In this document: positions 1 to 8,532 of the stretch, piece after piece
Numbering within the stretch: position 1 is the first letter of the stretch
Layout of the letters: every line of letters begins with the position of its first letter
Source of the DNA: Parvibaculum sp041688015
GTDB lineage: Bacteria; Pseudomonadota; Alphaproteobacteria; Parvibaculales; Parvibaculaceae
Length of the DNA: 64,000 bases
Direction: 5' to 3'
Assembly: GCA_041688015.1 (NCBI GenBank)
Contig: JBDNIY010000012.1
Coordinates: 324,299 to 388,298 of the forward strand
Translations under genes and position numbers: made by a program
The notes under the pieces: model-generated
Seen by the model: only the letters and a program-made list of their open reading frames with translations
Told to the model about the DNA's origin: nothing
Databases searched by the model: none

Positions 1-73
1 TGAGGCTGAACACAGACCTTTGCGGCCGTTCATCTGGCGTTCATCAAGGCTGAAAAAGGAGAGATCTCTGCGC

Positions 74-946
74 CTATCGGCCGAGGAACAAACGGCCGAC
101 TTGAGGATTTTCAAGCAGTTCGGCACCCGAAGCCGCCAACGCCAGACGCCCCGCCACCATCACATAGCCGATATCGGCAAATTGCAGCCCGCGCTTGGCG
201 TTCTGCTCAACCATGATGATGCTTTTGCCGTGGCTGTCGCGAAGGTCCGTCAAGATTTCGAACACTATGTCGATCATACGTGGTTCAAGACCAATGGAAG
301 GCTCGTCAACCAACAAAACATGCGGGTCCATGATCAGTGCACGACTGATTTCCAGAAGCCGCCGTTCACCGCCAGACAGCACACCGGCCCGCTCGCTACG
401 CCGTTTCGCCAACCGGTCATATTGGGCAAAGACCCGTTCGGTCGCCTCACGCGCCTTATGGCGGTCGGCCAACAGATAGCCGCCCATCAACAGATTTTCT
501 TCAACCGTCATATCGGGAAAGATCGAATTATCCTGCAAAATATAGGCGATCTTGGCGTCGCGCAGCTTTGCGCTGGGGTTTAGATGCGTGACCACACGAC
601 CATCAACCAGAATATTACCGCTAAAAATTTTCGTAAAACCAAAAATGGAATGCAGCACCGTTGATTTACCAGCGCCGTTCGGCCCGACAAGGCAGAGGCT
701 CTTGGCGCGACCAAGCACGAGATCGACACCATGCAGAATTTCCATGTCGCCATAGCCTGCATGTAGATCGCGCACCTCAATTAACGGATCAGGCCCGGCA
801 AGTGCCACAACGTCGTCGCGCGTGACACCCGCGCCCAGTTCCTCGGCCTCGCGTGTCACCGCCTCAACCGCCATAGCAGGCGCAATGCGGCCCTCGCCAT
901 AGCCACCAGCGCGCTTGTGGTCTTCGGGCACCTTGTCGTCGGCCAT
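74..946 (-). CDS. livF: Branched-chain amino-acid ABC transporter, ATP-binding protein LivF
   Basis: This is the second ATPase of a LivKHMGF-type importer; it hydrolyses ATP on the cytoplasmic face to drive uptake of branched-chain amino acids or related substrates. Walker A (GPNGAGKST, residues 88-96), the signature LSGGERRLLEISRAL and Walker B VLLVDEPS are all visible. At 290 residues it is about 50 longer than usual LivF, and the extra length is an acidic N-terminal extension before PLIEVRDLHAGYG. Its ATG shares one base with the livG stop codon (TAATG), which supports the long start, although the Met at residue 25 is an alternative. It is the last gene of the operon. The exact substrate cannot be read from the sequence. 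Confidence 0.93.
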   Translation of the reverse strand: MADDKVPEDHKRAGGYGEGRIAPAMAVEAVTREAEELGAGVTRDDVVALAGPDPLIEVRDLHAGYGDMEILHGVDLVLGRAKSLCLVGPNGAGKSTVLHSIFGFTKIFSGNILVDGRVVTHLNPSAKLRDAKIAYILQDNSIFPDMTVEENLLMGGYLLADRHKAREATERVFAQYDRLAKRRSERAGVLSGGERRLLEISRALIMDPHVLLVDEPSIGLEPRMIDIVFEILTDLRDSHGKSIIMVEQNAKRGLQFADIGYVMVAGRLALAASGAELLENPQVGRLFLGR

Positions 947-1689
947 TACTGCGCCCCCAGATAGGCGTCAAGGACGTGCGGATCGTTACGCACATCATCA
1001 GGCGTGCCCGACGCCAGAACGCGCCCATGCGCAAGACAAGTGATGTGGCTCGCCAGATTCATGATGACGCGCATATTGTGTTCGATCACAAGCAGCGTCA
1101 CGCCCAGCTCTTTGTTCGCCCGCTGCAGCCGGTCAATCAATCTATTGATCAATGTCGGGTTGATGCCGGCGGTCGGTTCATCAAGCAGGAGCATCTTGGG
1201 CTCGCTCATCAACGCCATGGCAAATTCAAGAAGCTTCTGCTGGCCAAAGCTCAATCGACCTGCTTTCTCGAACCTCTTTTCAAAAAGCCCGACAAAACCC
1301 AAAAGGTCTTCAGCGCGCACCTCAGTTCCACGTGCCTTGAGCTTCAACAAAGCCAAAACATTGCCCTGCGCCGCGCGCGATGAAATTTGCATATTTTCCA
1401 TGCAGCTCATCTCGCCATAGATACGCGTTTGCTGATAGGTGCGCACAAGCCCCGAACGCGCAATCGGCCCGACGCGCAAATGCGATATGGATGCACCAGC
1501 AAAAATAACATCGCCGCCATCAATGGGATAAGCGCCAGTGATCGCCCCGAAGAGCGTCGTCTTGCCCGATCCATTGGGGCCAATCAAACCGGCTATCTCT
1601 CCCTGCTGCACCTGTAGCGATACGCTGTCATTGGCAACAACACCGCCATAGCGTTTGGAGACGCCCTGCACATCAAGAAGCAGGCTCAT
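946..1689 (-). CDS. livG: Branched-chain amino-acid ABC transporter, ATP-binding protein LivG
   Basis: First ATPase of the Liv importer (247 residues). Walker A GPNGSGKTT lies near residues 35-43, the signature is LSFGQQKLLEFAMAL, and Walker B is MLLLDEPTAG. The LSFGQ form in place of LSGGQ is usual in LivG. The C-terminal YLGAQ is also typical of the family. The open frame extends upstream to 1911, but the added residues are out-of-frame livM. The ATG at 1689 overlaps the livM stop as ATGA, indicating translational coupling, and the protein begins MSLLLDVQGVSKRYGG as LivG should. Confidence 0.93.
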   Translation of the reverse strand: MSLLLDVQGVSKRYGGVVANDSVSLQVQQGEIAGLIGPNGSGKTTLFGAITGAYPIDGGDVIFAGASISHLRVGPIARSGLVRTYQQTRIYGEMSCMENMQISSRAAQGNVLALLKLKARGTEVRAEDLLGFVGLFEKRFEKAGRLSFGQQKLLEFAMALMSEPKMLLLDEPTAGINPTLINRLIDRLQRANKELGVTLLVIEHNMRVIMNLASHITCLAHGRVLASGTPDDVRNDPHVLDAYLGAQ

Positions 1690-2666
1690 GGTGCCCCTCC
1701 CAATACCGGCCGTCGCCGCGCCTCGACCCAGCCCATGATGCCTTGCGGGAAAAACAAGACGATTCCCACGATCAACAAGCCAAGCGCCACGCGCTGCCAA
1801 CCCAGCAGATAGGTCCAGAACAACTCCTTGGTGACATGAAAAATCACGGCGCCAATGACAGGCCCCCACAGCGTCCCCTTGCCGCCCAGAATGGCCATAA
1901 GCACCATCCAAACGCCGAAGGTCGCGCCGGAAAAGGCCACGTCGCGCGGATCAATAAAGCCAAGCATGTTGCCCGCGACACCACCGGCAAGCCCCAGATA
2001 GAAGGCTGAAATCGCCCAAGCGAATGTTTTGATCGAGGTCGTGTGTAGGCCCATCGCTTCGGCCTTGTCCTCATCGTCACGAATAGCGTTCATGGCGATG
2101 CCAAAGCGCGTGCCATAAAGCCAGCGCAACGTGAAGAAACAGGCCGTCGCCACCCCAAACATCACGAAATAAAAGAAAAGCTCTCGCGTGCCGATACCGC
2201 CGGGAAAAAGCGGCATCGCCATGCCAGACCCCGCCCCGATATAATCCCACCCCGCCGCGATCTCGCCTGCTGCGATGCCAAGCCCTAGCGTCGCAATGGC
2301 AAAATAATGCCCCCGAATGCCAAGCAAGGCCGCGCCGAAAACCAAAGCCGACAGAAGCGCCAGCACACCGGCAACAACGAGCCCCAGCGCCAGCGCATCG
2401 AAATAGGGCAAGCCGCTATCACGCTGCACGACAGCTGCCGCATAGCATCCGATCCCGAAAAAAATGACATTGCCGAAAGAGTTGTAACCCATCTGCCCGC
2501 CAAGCACGTCCCAAGTTTGCGACAGCACAACCATCAGCCACAGAAAGGCCAATTGCGTCGCTAGTCCCGGCATGATGAAAGGCGCGGCAAGCGACACAAA
2601 GCCCAGACCGAGCAAAAGCCACGCTTCGGGAATGGATCGGACATTGTCGATAAACATATCAATCAT
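1686..2666 (-). CDS. livM: Branched-chain amino-acid ABC transporter permease LivM
   Basis: Inner-membrane permease of the Liv importer, 326 residues with many hydrophobic helices. The family pattern is recognisable in the segments GGQMGYNSFGNVIFFGIG and LGGKGTLWGPVIGA. I chose the ATG at 2666 because it overlaps the livH stop as ATGA. An in-frame start at 2699 would add 11 residues inside livH. It should pair with LivH to form the transmembrane pore. Both ends overlap their neighbours by 4 bases, so the operon is tightly coupled. Confidence 0.92.
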   Translation of the reverse strand: MIDMFIDNVRSIPEAWLLLGLGFVSLAAPFIMPGLATQLAFLWLMVVLSQTWDVLGGQMGYNSFGNVIFFGIGCYAAAVVQRDSGLPYFDALALGLVVAGVLALLSALVFGAALLGIRGHYFAIATLGLGIAAGEIAAGWDYIGAGSGMAMPLFPGGIGTRELFFYFVMFGVATACFFTLRWLYGTRFGIAMNAIRDDEDKAEAMGLHTTSIKTFAWAISAFYLGLAGGVAGNMLGFIDPRDVAFSGATFGVWMVLMAILGGKGTLWGPVIGAVIFHVTKELFWTYLLGWQRVALGLLIVGIVLFFPQGIMGWVEARRRPVLGGAP

Positions 2667-3565
2667 GACAGATAAGACCTGCGTCGCGTCGCTCGCCAAT
2701 TGCGCCAGACGAGAATGAACACCATCAGCGAGAAGACGAAAGCGATTTGATATTCGGCACCCAGCACAAACCCAGCCACATTCTCAAGTGCCCCAAGCGA
2801 CAGCCCGGCGACAATCACACCGCCGACATTGCCGAGCCCTGCCACAACGACAATCATGAAGGAGCGCACTGTATAGGGCAGGCCAATATAGGGCTGGATA
2901 TTCCACGCCATGACAGCGAGGCTACCCGCCGCTCCACATAATGCGCCGTTGAGCCCATAGGTCAGCGCATAAACGCGATCGGTATCGATGCCCAAGATAT
3001 GCGCCGCGCGTGGGTTCTGCGCTGTCGCGCGAATGGCTTGTCCCATGCGGGCGTGACGCAGAAACAACCAGAGGCCCCCGCCCGCGACCAACGCCAAAAC
3101 AAACGCCACAACCTTGATCCAGGCCACTGTTACCGCGCCGTCAAGCGCATAGAACGAGCCAAGCCCGGTATCAATGCTGCGTACATCAGAGCCAAAGATC
3201 GTATTCATCAATTGTTGAATGACAATGGAAAGCCCGAAGGTCGCAAGGATGGAGATGAAGAGATCTTTGTCCACGACCCGAAAAATCACCGTGTAATAGA
3301 GCCCCCAGCCGATGACGAACATCACGACGGCCGAAAGCGGGATGGCCGCATAGACCGGAACCCCATGCCCGACCGCCACAAAGGCGATGAAACCGCCCAG
3401 CACAACCAACTCACCCTGCACGATATTGACGATATTAAGCACGCCCCAGACAAGCGACATGCCATAGGCCGCAAGAGCGAAAATCGCGCCCGCCAGAAGA
3501 CCGTTCAACACAACGTCGAGCGCGAAGGCTGGGTGCTGAACCAGAAGAAAAAAATTATCGATCAA
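2663..3565 (-). CDS. livH: Branched-chain amino-acid ABC transporter permease LivH
   Basis: Inner-membrane permease of 300 residues and the partner of LivM. It has several transmembrane segments and the family hallmarks LNGLLAGAIFALAAYGMSL and WGVLNIVNIVQGELVVLGGF near the N terminus, with GLGNVGGVIVAGLSLG toward the C terminus. It starts 8 bases after the livK stop and its own stop overlaps the livM start. Length is normal for LivH. Together with LivM it forms the channel that receives ligand from the periplasmic protein LivK. Confidence 0.92.
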   Translation of the reverse strand: MIDNFFLLVQHPAFALDVVLNGLLAGAIFALAAYGMSLVWGVLNIVNIVQGELVVLGGFIAFVAVGHGVPVYAAIPLSAVVMFVIGWGLYYTVIFRVVDKDLFISILATFGLSIVIQQLMNTIFGSDVRSIDTGLGSFYALDGAVTVAWIKVVAFVLALVAGGGLWLFLRHARMGQAIRATAQNPRAAHILGIDTDRVYALTYGLNGALCGAAGSLAVMAWNIQPYIGLPYTVRSFMIVVVAGLGNVGGVIVAGLSLGALENVAGFVLGAEYQIAFVFSLMVFILVWRNWRATRRRSYLS

Positions 3566-3573
3566 GCGCGCTA

Positions 3574-4779
3574 CTACCTTTTGTCCCAGACCGGGGTCGG
3601 CGTTCGTAATTTCGCTTCAGCCCATTTTTCAGGATAGACGACAACATATTTGCCATCCTGTACCTGAAAGAGAACCGTCGGTTTGTCGGTATTTTTGCCG
3701 GTCTCATCAAATTTTACCGGACCATAAAAGCTCGCCAGATTGGTGGCCGACAGCGCATCGCGCACAGCCTTGGGATCAAGGCTGCCCGCCCGCGTGAAAG
3801 CATCGGCATAAACCTCAACCGCTGCGCTCGATTCGGCTGCCTGATAAGGCGCTGGCTCATGGTAGGTCGCTTCATAAAGCACCGCATAGTCGCTCGCCTT
3901 GCCGAATAGATCGTCGGAATAGGCAAGCGACGGCGCCCATTGCGCCGCACACAGCGTATATTCTGCCGCCTTGCCAAATCTTTCCGCAATCTGCGCGCTG
4001 TCGCAATGGGTCATCGCTAACATCGGCACATTGACGCGTTGATCGGCCATCTGCCTGATCGCAGTGGCTGCGCCCTTGTCATGCCCAGACACAAACAAAA
4101 TATCCGGTTTCAGTAGCTTCACCTTGGTCAGGGTCACCGACATATCGCTCAATTCCGGCGGCAGCTTGTCGTCGACAACCACCTTCATGCCAAATTTTTT
4201 GGCGTCTTCGATCACCCCGTCGCGCACATCTTGGGAGAACGGATCATTCTCAAAGGCCAAACCGATTTTGAGTTTAGAGGGGTCCGCCGCATGAAAAGCC
4301 GCAAGGTCCACAGCGCCTTTGAGGTATTGGTCGGTCGTGGACAGCACGGCAAAGAGATATTTATAGCCTTTGCGAAACAACGAAACCGCCGCGCCATTGG
4401 CCTCGACCATCGGCACACCGTATTTTTCGGTAACAGGCGCCATCGCTTCGACAAGACCAGATGAATAAGGGCCGAGTAGATATTTAATGCCGTCCTGCTG
4501 GATCAGCCGTTCTGCCAATTGCGCGCCACGCGCGGGCGTTGATTCATCGTCGTAATAGACCACCTCGAACTTGTAGGTCTTGTCCCCGACTTTTACGCCG
4601 CCGCGCTCATTGATCCGGGCGACCGCCAGATCATAGCCGTTGCGCGTATAAACGCCGTTTGACGAATACTTCCCGCTGAGCGACACGGCAGCGCCCAAGC
4701 GGATGGTATCTTCCGCTTGGGCCACACCAGCAAAAGTGACGGCGGCGGCAAGTGCACAGATTACCAAACCAAATTTCAT
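3574..4779 (-). CDS. livK: Periplasmic branched-chain amino-acid-binding protein (LivK/AmiC type)
   Basis: Solute-binding protein that delivers ligand to the LivHM permease in the periplasm. The 401-residue product begins with a clear Sec signal (MKFGLVICALAAAVTFAGVAQA, cleaved before EDTIRLG). It is followed by a type I periplasmic-binding fold: IRLGAAVSLSGKYSSNG, then GVKVGDKTYKFEVVYYDDES, and so on. I chose the ATG at 4779, which has GGGAG just upstream; the longer frame to 4830 would bury the signal peptide. It is the first gene of the operon. LivK-type proteins may also bind amides or urea, so the ligand is not certain. Confidence 0.9.
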   Translation of the reverse strand: MKFGLVICALAAAVTFAGVAQAEDTIRLGAAVSLSGKYSSNGVYTRNGYDLAVARINERGGVKVGDKTYKFEVVYYDDESTPARGAQLAERLIQQDGIKYLLGPYSSGLVEAMAPVTEKYGVPMVEANGAAVSLFRKGYKYLFAVLSTTDQYLKGAVDLAAFHAADPSKLKIGLAFENDPFSQDVRDGVIEDAKKFGMKVVVDDKLPPELSDMSVTLTKVKLLKPDILFVSGHDKGAATAIRQMADQRVNVPMLAMTHCDSAQIAERFGKAAEYTLCAAQWAPSLAYSDDLFGKASDYAVLYEATYHEPAPYQAAESSAAVEVYADAFTRAGSLDPKAVRDALSATNLASFYGPVKFDETGKNTDKPTVLFQVQDGKYVVVYPEKWAEAKLRTPTPVWDKR

Positions 4780-4819
4780 TCTCGCTCCCGCTAACTCGCC
4801 AAAAATGGCCATTGCCGAT

Positions 4820-4848
4820 CTTGACGCCACCCCAACTCGTTCCCATCT
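4820..4848 (+). promoter_or_regulatory. Candidate heat-shock (RpoH-type) promoter for the Hsp20 gene
   Basis: In the 218-base gap between divergent livK and hsp20, the plus strand has CTTGAC at 4820-4825 and TCCCATCT at 4841-4848. Counting from CCCAT the spacer is 16 bases. This resembles the sigma-32 pattern CTTGAA / CCCATnT. Transcription from here would leave a leader of roughly 140 bases before the Hsp20 start. The match is by eye and one base of each element departs from consensus. Confidence 0.4.
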
Positions 4849-4997
4849 CTTGTCCGCAGACGCCGCATGTGTCGGGTCTGCGGTGGCTCAAGGTCCTGTC
4901 GGCCAGATGGCGGCATCCAAGCCTTTTGTCATGTTTCTATACCATTGCTTTCGGTCGCCTTGGTCCGAAAAGGTCCAGCGACACAAAAAAGGATGAG

Positions 4998-5468
4998 ATG
5001 ACTATGCGTACATTCGATTTTTCGCCGCTTTATCGCTCCAGCGTGGGCTTTGATCAGTTGCAGTCTTTGCTTGATTCTGTATCACGCGAGACCGATGCCC
5101 CCACCTACCCGCCCTATAATATCGAACGCCTTGGCGAGAGCGATTATCGCATCTCCATGGCCGTGGCGGGTTTTGCCGAGGCTGACCTCTCGATTGAAGC
5201 AAAGCAAAACGTGCTGACAATTGCCGGCAAACGCACCCAAGCTGAAGACGCCACATACCTTCATCAAGGCATTGCCGGACGCAGCTTTGAGCGCCGCTTC
5301 CAGCTTGCCGAACATGTCGAAGTAAAAGGTGCATCACTTGCTAACGGGTTGCTGCATGTCGATCTAGTTCGTCAAGTCCCCGAGCAGTTGAAAGCCCGCC
5401 AGATTACCATTGCGACCGGTAACGCTGAGGCCAAAGCCATTGAAGGCACCCTCGCCACCGCTGAATAA
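4998..5468 (+). CDS. Small heat-shock protein, Hsp20/alpha-crystallin family (IbpA-like)
   Basis: ATP-independent holdase chaperone that binds unfolding proteins in the cytoplasm. The 156-residue product begins MTMRTFDFSPLYRSSVGFDQL, as IbpA-type proteins of alphaproteobacteria do. The alpha-crystallin domain spans about residues 35-130 (YPPYNIERLGESDYRISMAV to ANGLLHVDLV). I placed the start at 4998 behind AAAAAAGGATGAG; ATG 5004 is an alternative. The longer in-frame extension to 4752 runs through the livK promoter region and is not credible. It ends before a shared terminator and is probably heat-induced, judging from the RpoH-like promoter upstream. Confidence 0.92.
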   Translation: MTMRTFDFSPLYRSSVGFDQLQSLLDSVSRETDAPTYPPYNIERLGESDYRISMAVAGFAEADLSIEAKQNVLTIAGKRTQAEDATYLHQGIAGRSFERRFQLAEHVEVKGASLANGLLHVDLVRQVPEQLKARQITIATGNAEAKAIEGTLATAE

Positions 5469-5482
5469 CCACAAGCAAGACC

Positions 5483-5512
5483 AAACGCCTCTTCCATCGG
5501 GAGAGGCGTTTT
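5483..5512. terminator. Bidirectional rho-independent terminator between hsp20 and the acyl-CoA synthetase gene
   Basis: The arms AAACGCCTCTTCC and GGGAGAGGCGTTT form a stem of about 13 pairs (one G-U) around a 3-base loop. A T-run follows on the plus strand and an A-run precedes it for the minus strand. It sits between two convergent stop codons, only 14 bases past hsp20 and 2 bases before the other gene's end. Confidence 0.85.
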
Positions 5513-5513
5513 C

Positions 5514-8204
5514 CTATTGTGTCTTTGTAAGATCGAGAACGACCTCAAGAACACTCGGCTCCCCCTCAAGCAGCGCCCGCGTGAAGCCAAGTTCCTTGCA
5601 CAGATCGAGCATCGATCCGTTCTCCCTCAACACATGGCCAAACAATTTGCCAACGCCCCGCATCCGCGCATAAGCAATCAAGTGTTGCATCATGGCGTAA
5701 CCGAGCCCGATGCCCTGCCGGTCGCTGCGAACCAGAATAGCAAATTCCGCACGCTCTCGGTTTGGGGTCTCTGACAGGCGGCCCACCACGGAAATTTCGT
5801 TCATACTGTCATCGGTAAAGACGACAAAGGCCATCTCGCGGTCATAGTCGATCTGGGTCAGCCGCGCTGCCAATTGCCGTGGCAAGCGGCGCAGCGGCGA
5901 GAGAAAGCGCATCCGCGAATCTTCATGGTCGGTATGTTCGAGCAAGTCATCAATCAGCGGCGTATCTTCCGGCCTGATCGGACGCATCGGAAATTTGCGC
6001 CCATCGCGCGACGCAAGCGCGCCTTCAAGATCTGAAGGGTACGGCCGCACAGCAAACCGTCGTGTCCCGTCTCCCTTGGCCTCCTGCACACGTACACGCG
6101 CATCAAGGGCGATAACGCCGTGCTGATCGGCGAGCAACGGATTGATGTCAAGTTCGCAGACTTCAGGCAAATCGGCTGCAAGATCGCCCAAAGCCATCAA
6201 TGTGCCAGCGATCGCATCAAGGTCAGCGGGCCTGCGCCCGCGATATCCCTCCAACAATTTGAAGATACGCGTCCGACGAATGAGATCGTCGGCCAACACG
6301 CGATTAAGCGGCGGCAAGGCCATCGCCTTATCTCGTATGATTTCCACCGCCGTACCGCCCTGCCCGAACAGCAGCACTGGCCCGAAAGTCACATCATCAA
6401 CAATGCCGAGAATAAGCTCAAACGCCGACGGGCGGCTGACCATGTGCTGCACGGTAAAGCCTTCGACCCGCGCCTCTGGCGCGGCCTTGGCGACACTCTC
6501 AAGGATTTGCTCGGCCGCCTTGCCCACAGCCGCAGCACTTTCAAGGTCAAGGACCACCCCACCCACGTCTGTCTTATGTGTGATATTGGGTGACAAAATC
6601 TTGAGCGCCACAGGATAACCAATGTCGCCAGCCATCTGCGCTGCTTCATCGGCGTCGCGCGCAATCCGCGTCTCGACAATCGGGATTCCATAGGCCACCA
6701 GCAACGCCTTGGCCTCCCATTCGTTCAACCATTCGCGCTTGTCAGCCAGCACTTGGGCAACAATCTTGCGGGCACTCGCAAGATTGCGATCTGGCCAAGC
6801 GGGACCAGCCGGTGGAATTTCCATCAACAATCGCTGATTGCGCAAAAAACGTATTTCCAACATGAAGGCATGGATCGCCTGTTTGGGCGTGTCATAGGTC
6901 GGAACATTGCGATCAAGAAAGACCTGGCGTCCGGCCCGCGCACCTTGGTCGCCGAGCCAGCTCGTAAAGACGGTTTTGGTACTCTTGAGAGCCGCGTCAG
7001 CAACCGCGTGAGCGGCTTCGACATTATCGACCACAGCCGTTGGGCAATTGAGCACCAATACCGCATCCGTACCCGGATCGGCCAACACCACATCAATCGA
7101 GGCCGCATAGCGCGATGCAGGCGCATCGCCGATTATGTCAATCGGATTGGCGTGGCTCCATGTGCGTGGGAGAACCTCGTTCAGGCGCGCAATCGTCTCA
7201 GGTGCCAGTTCTGCCATGCGCGCGCCTTCATCCAACGCAACATCTGTCGCAAGCACACCGACGCCACCACCATTGGTGAGAATGGCAAGTCGGTTCCCCG
7301 CTAAGGGTCGCTTCTCTGGATTGGTGGAAAGCGTTTCGGCCGCATCAAACAAATCCTCAATGCCATCCGCCCGCAACATGCCCGCACGCTGAAACGCCGC
7401 CTGATAGACAGCGTCAGACCCGGCCAATGCGCCAGTGTGAGACGCCGCTGCCTTAGCCGCCTCCGCATGCCGCCCCGACTTGACTACGACTACAGGCTTC
7501 AAACGTGAAGCCTGCCGCGCCGCCGACATAAATTTTCGTGCCTCTGTAATCTGCTCGACATAAAGCAGAATGGAACTCGTCTGCGGATCTTGAGCGAGAT
7601 AGTCCAGCATATCGCCAAAATCGACATCCGACATACCGCCGAGCGATACGATGTGCGAAAAGCCAATGCCGCGCGTGGTTGCCCAGTCCAGCATCGCCGT
7701 CACAACCGCCCCCGATTGCGACACAAAGGCAATGTGGCCTTTAAGCGGTGTCAGATGCGCAAAAGAAGCATTAAGCCCGATGCTCGGCACCATCAGTCCA
7801 AGACAATTTGGCCCGACAATGCGCATCAATCCCGGCCGGGCAGCCTCCAGTATCCCGGCTTGCAACCGCTTGCCTTCCGCGCCTAATTCACCAAAACCTG
7901 CCGTAATGATTACAGCCGCTTTCGTGCCGCGTGCACAAAGATCGCCAACAATCCCAGGCACGCTCGCAGGCGGCGTTGCAATCACAGCGAGATCAGGCGT
8001 CTCAGGAAGGCTTGCCACATCGCGATATGATTTGATCTCGCCGAACGCCCGGGCATGCGGATTGACCGCTGAAATGGTGCCTTCAAACCCCGCCCCGGTC
8101 ATATTGCGCAAAAGAACGTCGCCAACGCTGTCGTGCCTCGCGCTCGCCCCGACAAGAACAAGAGAACGCGGCGCAAACATCTTTTCGAGATTGCGTGTGG
8201 ACAT
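5514..8204 (-). CDS. ADP-forming acyl-CoA synthetase fused to GNAT acetyltransferase (Pat/PatZ-like)
   Basis: Protein of 896 residues. In order it has a CoA-binding domain (about 10-135, with GPNCLGLMVP), a succinyl-CoA-ligase-like domain (about 150-290, with the phospho-histidine motif SHTGALAG, H256), an ATP-grasp domain (about 485-700, with THKTDVGGVV) and a C-terminal GNAT domain (about 725-890, with the acetyl-CoA loop RQGIGLG). This is the architecture of protein lysine acetyltransferases such as PatZ/YfiQ, in which the synthetase part usually acts as a sensor. Because H256 is kept, true ADP-forming acetyl-CoA synthetase activity also remains possible. I chose the ATG at 8204, which has GGAG six bases upstream; 8216 is an in-frame alternative. 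It is convergent with hsp20. Confidence 0.88.
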   Translation of the reverse strand: MSTRNLEKMFAPRSLVLVGASARHDSVGDVLLRNMTGAGFEGTISAVNPHARAFGEIKSYRDVASLPETPDLAVIATPPASVPGIVGDLCARGTKAAVIITAGFGELGAEGKRLQAGILEAARPGLMRIVGPNCLGLMVPSIGLNASFAHLTPLKGHIAFVSQSGAVVTAMLDWATTRGIGFSHIVSLGGMSDVDFGDMLDYLAQDPQTSSILLYVEQITEARKFMSAARQASRLKPVVVVKSGRHAEAAKAAASHTGALAGSDAVYQAAFQRAGMLRADGIEDLFDAAETLSTNPEKRPLAGNRLAILTNGGGVGVLATDVALDEGARMAELAPETIARLNEVLPRTWSHANPIDIIGDAPASRYAASIDVVLADPGTDAVLVLNCPTAVVDNVEAAHAVADAALKSTKTVFTSWLGDQGARAGRQVFLDRNVPTYDTPKQAIHAFMLEIRFLRNQRLLMEIPPAGPAWPDRNLASARKIVAQVLADKREWLNEWEAKALLVAYGIPIVETRIARDADEAAQMAGDIGYPVALKILSPNITHKTDVGGVVLDLESAAAVGKAAEQILESVAKAAPEARVEGFTVQHMVSRPSAFELILGIVDDVTFGPVLLFGQGGTAVEIIRDKAMALPPLNRVLADDLIRRTRIFKLLEGYRGRRPADLDAIAGTLMALGDLAADLPEVCELDINPLLADQHGVIALDARVRVQEAKGDGTRRFAVRPYPSDLEGALASRDGRKFPMRPIRPEDTPLIDDLLEHTDHEDSRMRFLSPLRRLPRQLAARLTQIDYDREMAFVVFTDDSMNEISVVGRLSETPNRERAEFAILVRSDRQGIGLGYAMMQHLIAYARMRGVGKLFGHVLRENGSMLDLCKELGFTRALLEGEPSVLEVVLDLTKTQ

Positions 8205-8532
8205 ACAGCACTCCAATGTTCAGGGGCGGTTTTAAGCTGGGCCTCGAAGGTGAGGGCAACCGATCGCCCACGCAACCACGATTGTGAGCCACCTGCAGAT
8301 TGCCCCGCGCAACGGTAAGTCCTTTGCGCCACCAGATGGCCACCCGCTTAGCCCTGCAACATGTGACCAACCTACCAAATTTAGCCTCCTGTTAACCGCT
8401 TTGCTCATAAAATGCCTATTGTATTATGGGTCTGGCGGACAACATGGCGCTCCCCCGGCGGGTAGAAATGCGGACGAAACCGTCCATCCAACCACCAATG
8501 TCGCAAAGTCGACATCGGCGGAGGGCGAGCGC
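8205..8532. other. Intergenic region between divergent synthetase and sensor-kinase genes
   Basis: This 328-base stretch carries no convincing gene. It must hold the promoters of two divergent genes. A weak plus-strand pair is visible: TTGCTC at 8401-8406 and TATTAT at 8422-8427, with a 15-base spacer, shorter than ideal. The sensor kinase frame stays open upstream through this region to 8284, but no ribosome binding site supports those starts. Confidence 0.4.

Noticed and set aside
20..583. Plus-strand frame of 187 codons at the window start
   Set aside because: It is antisense to livF, whose motifs are complete.
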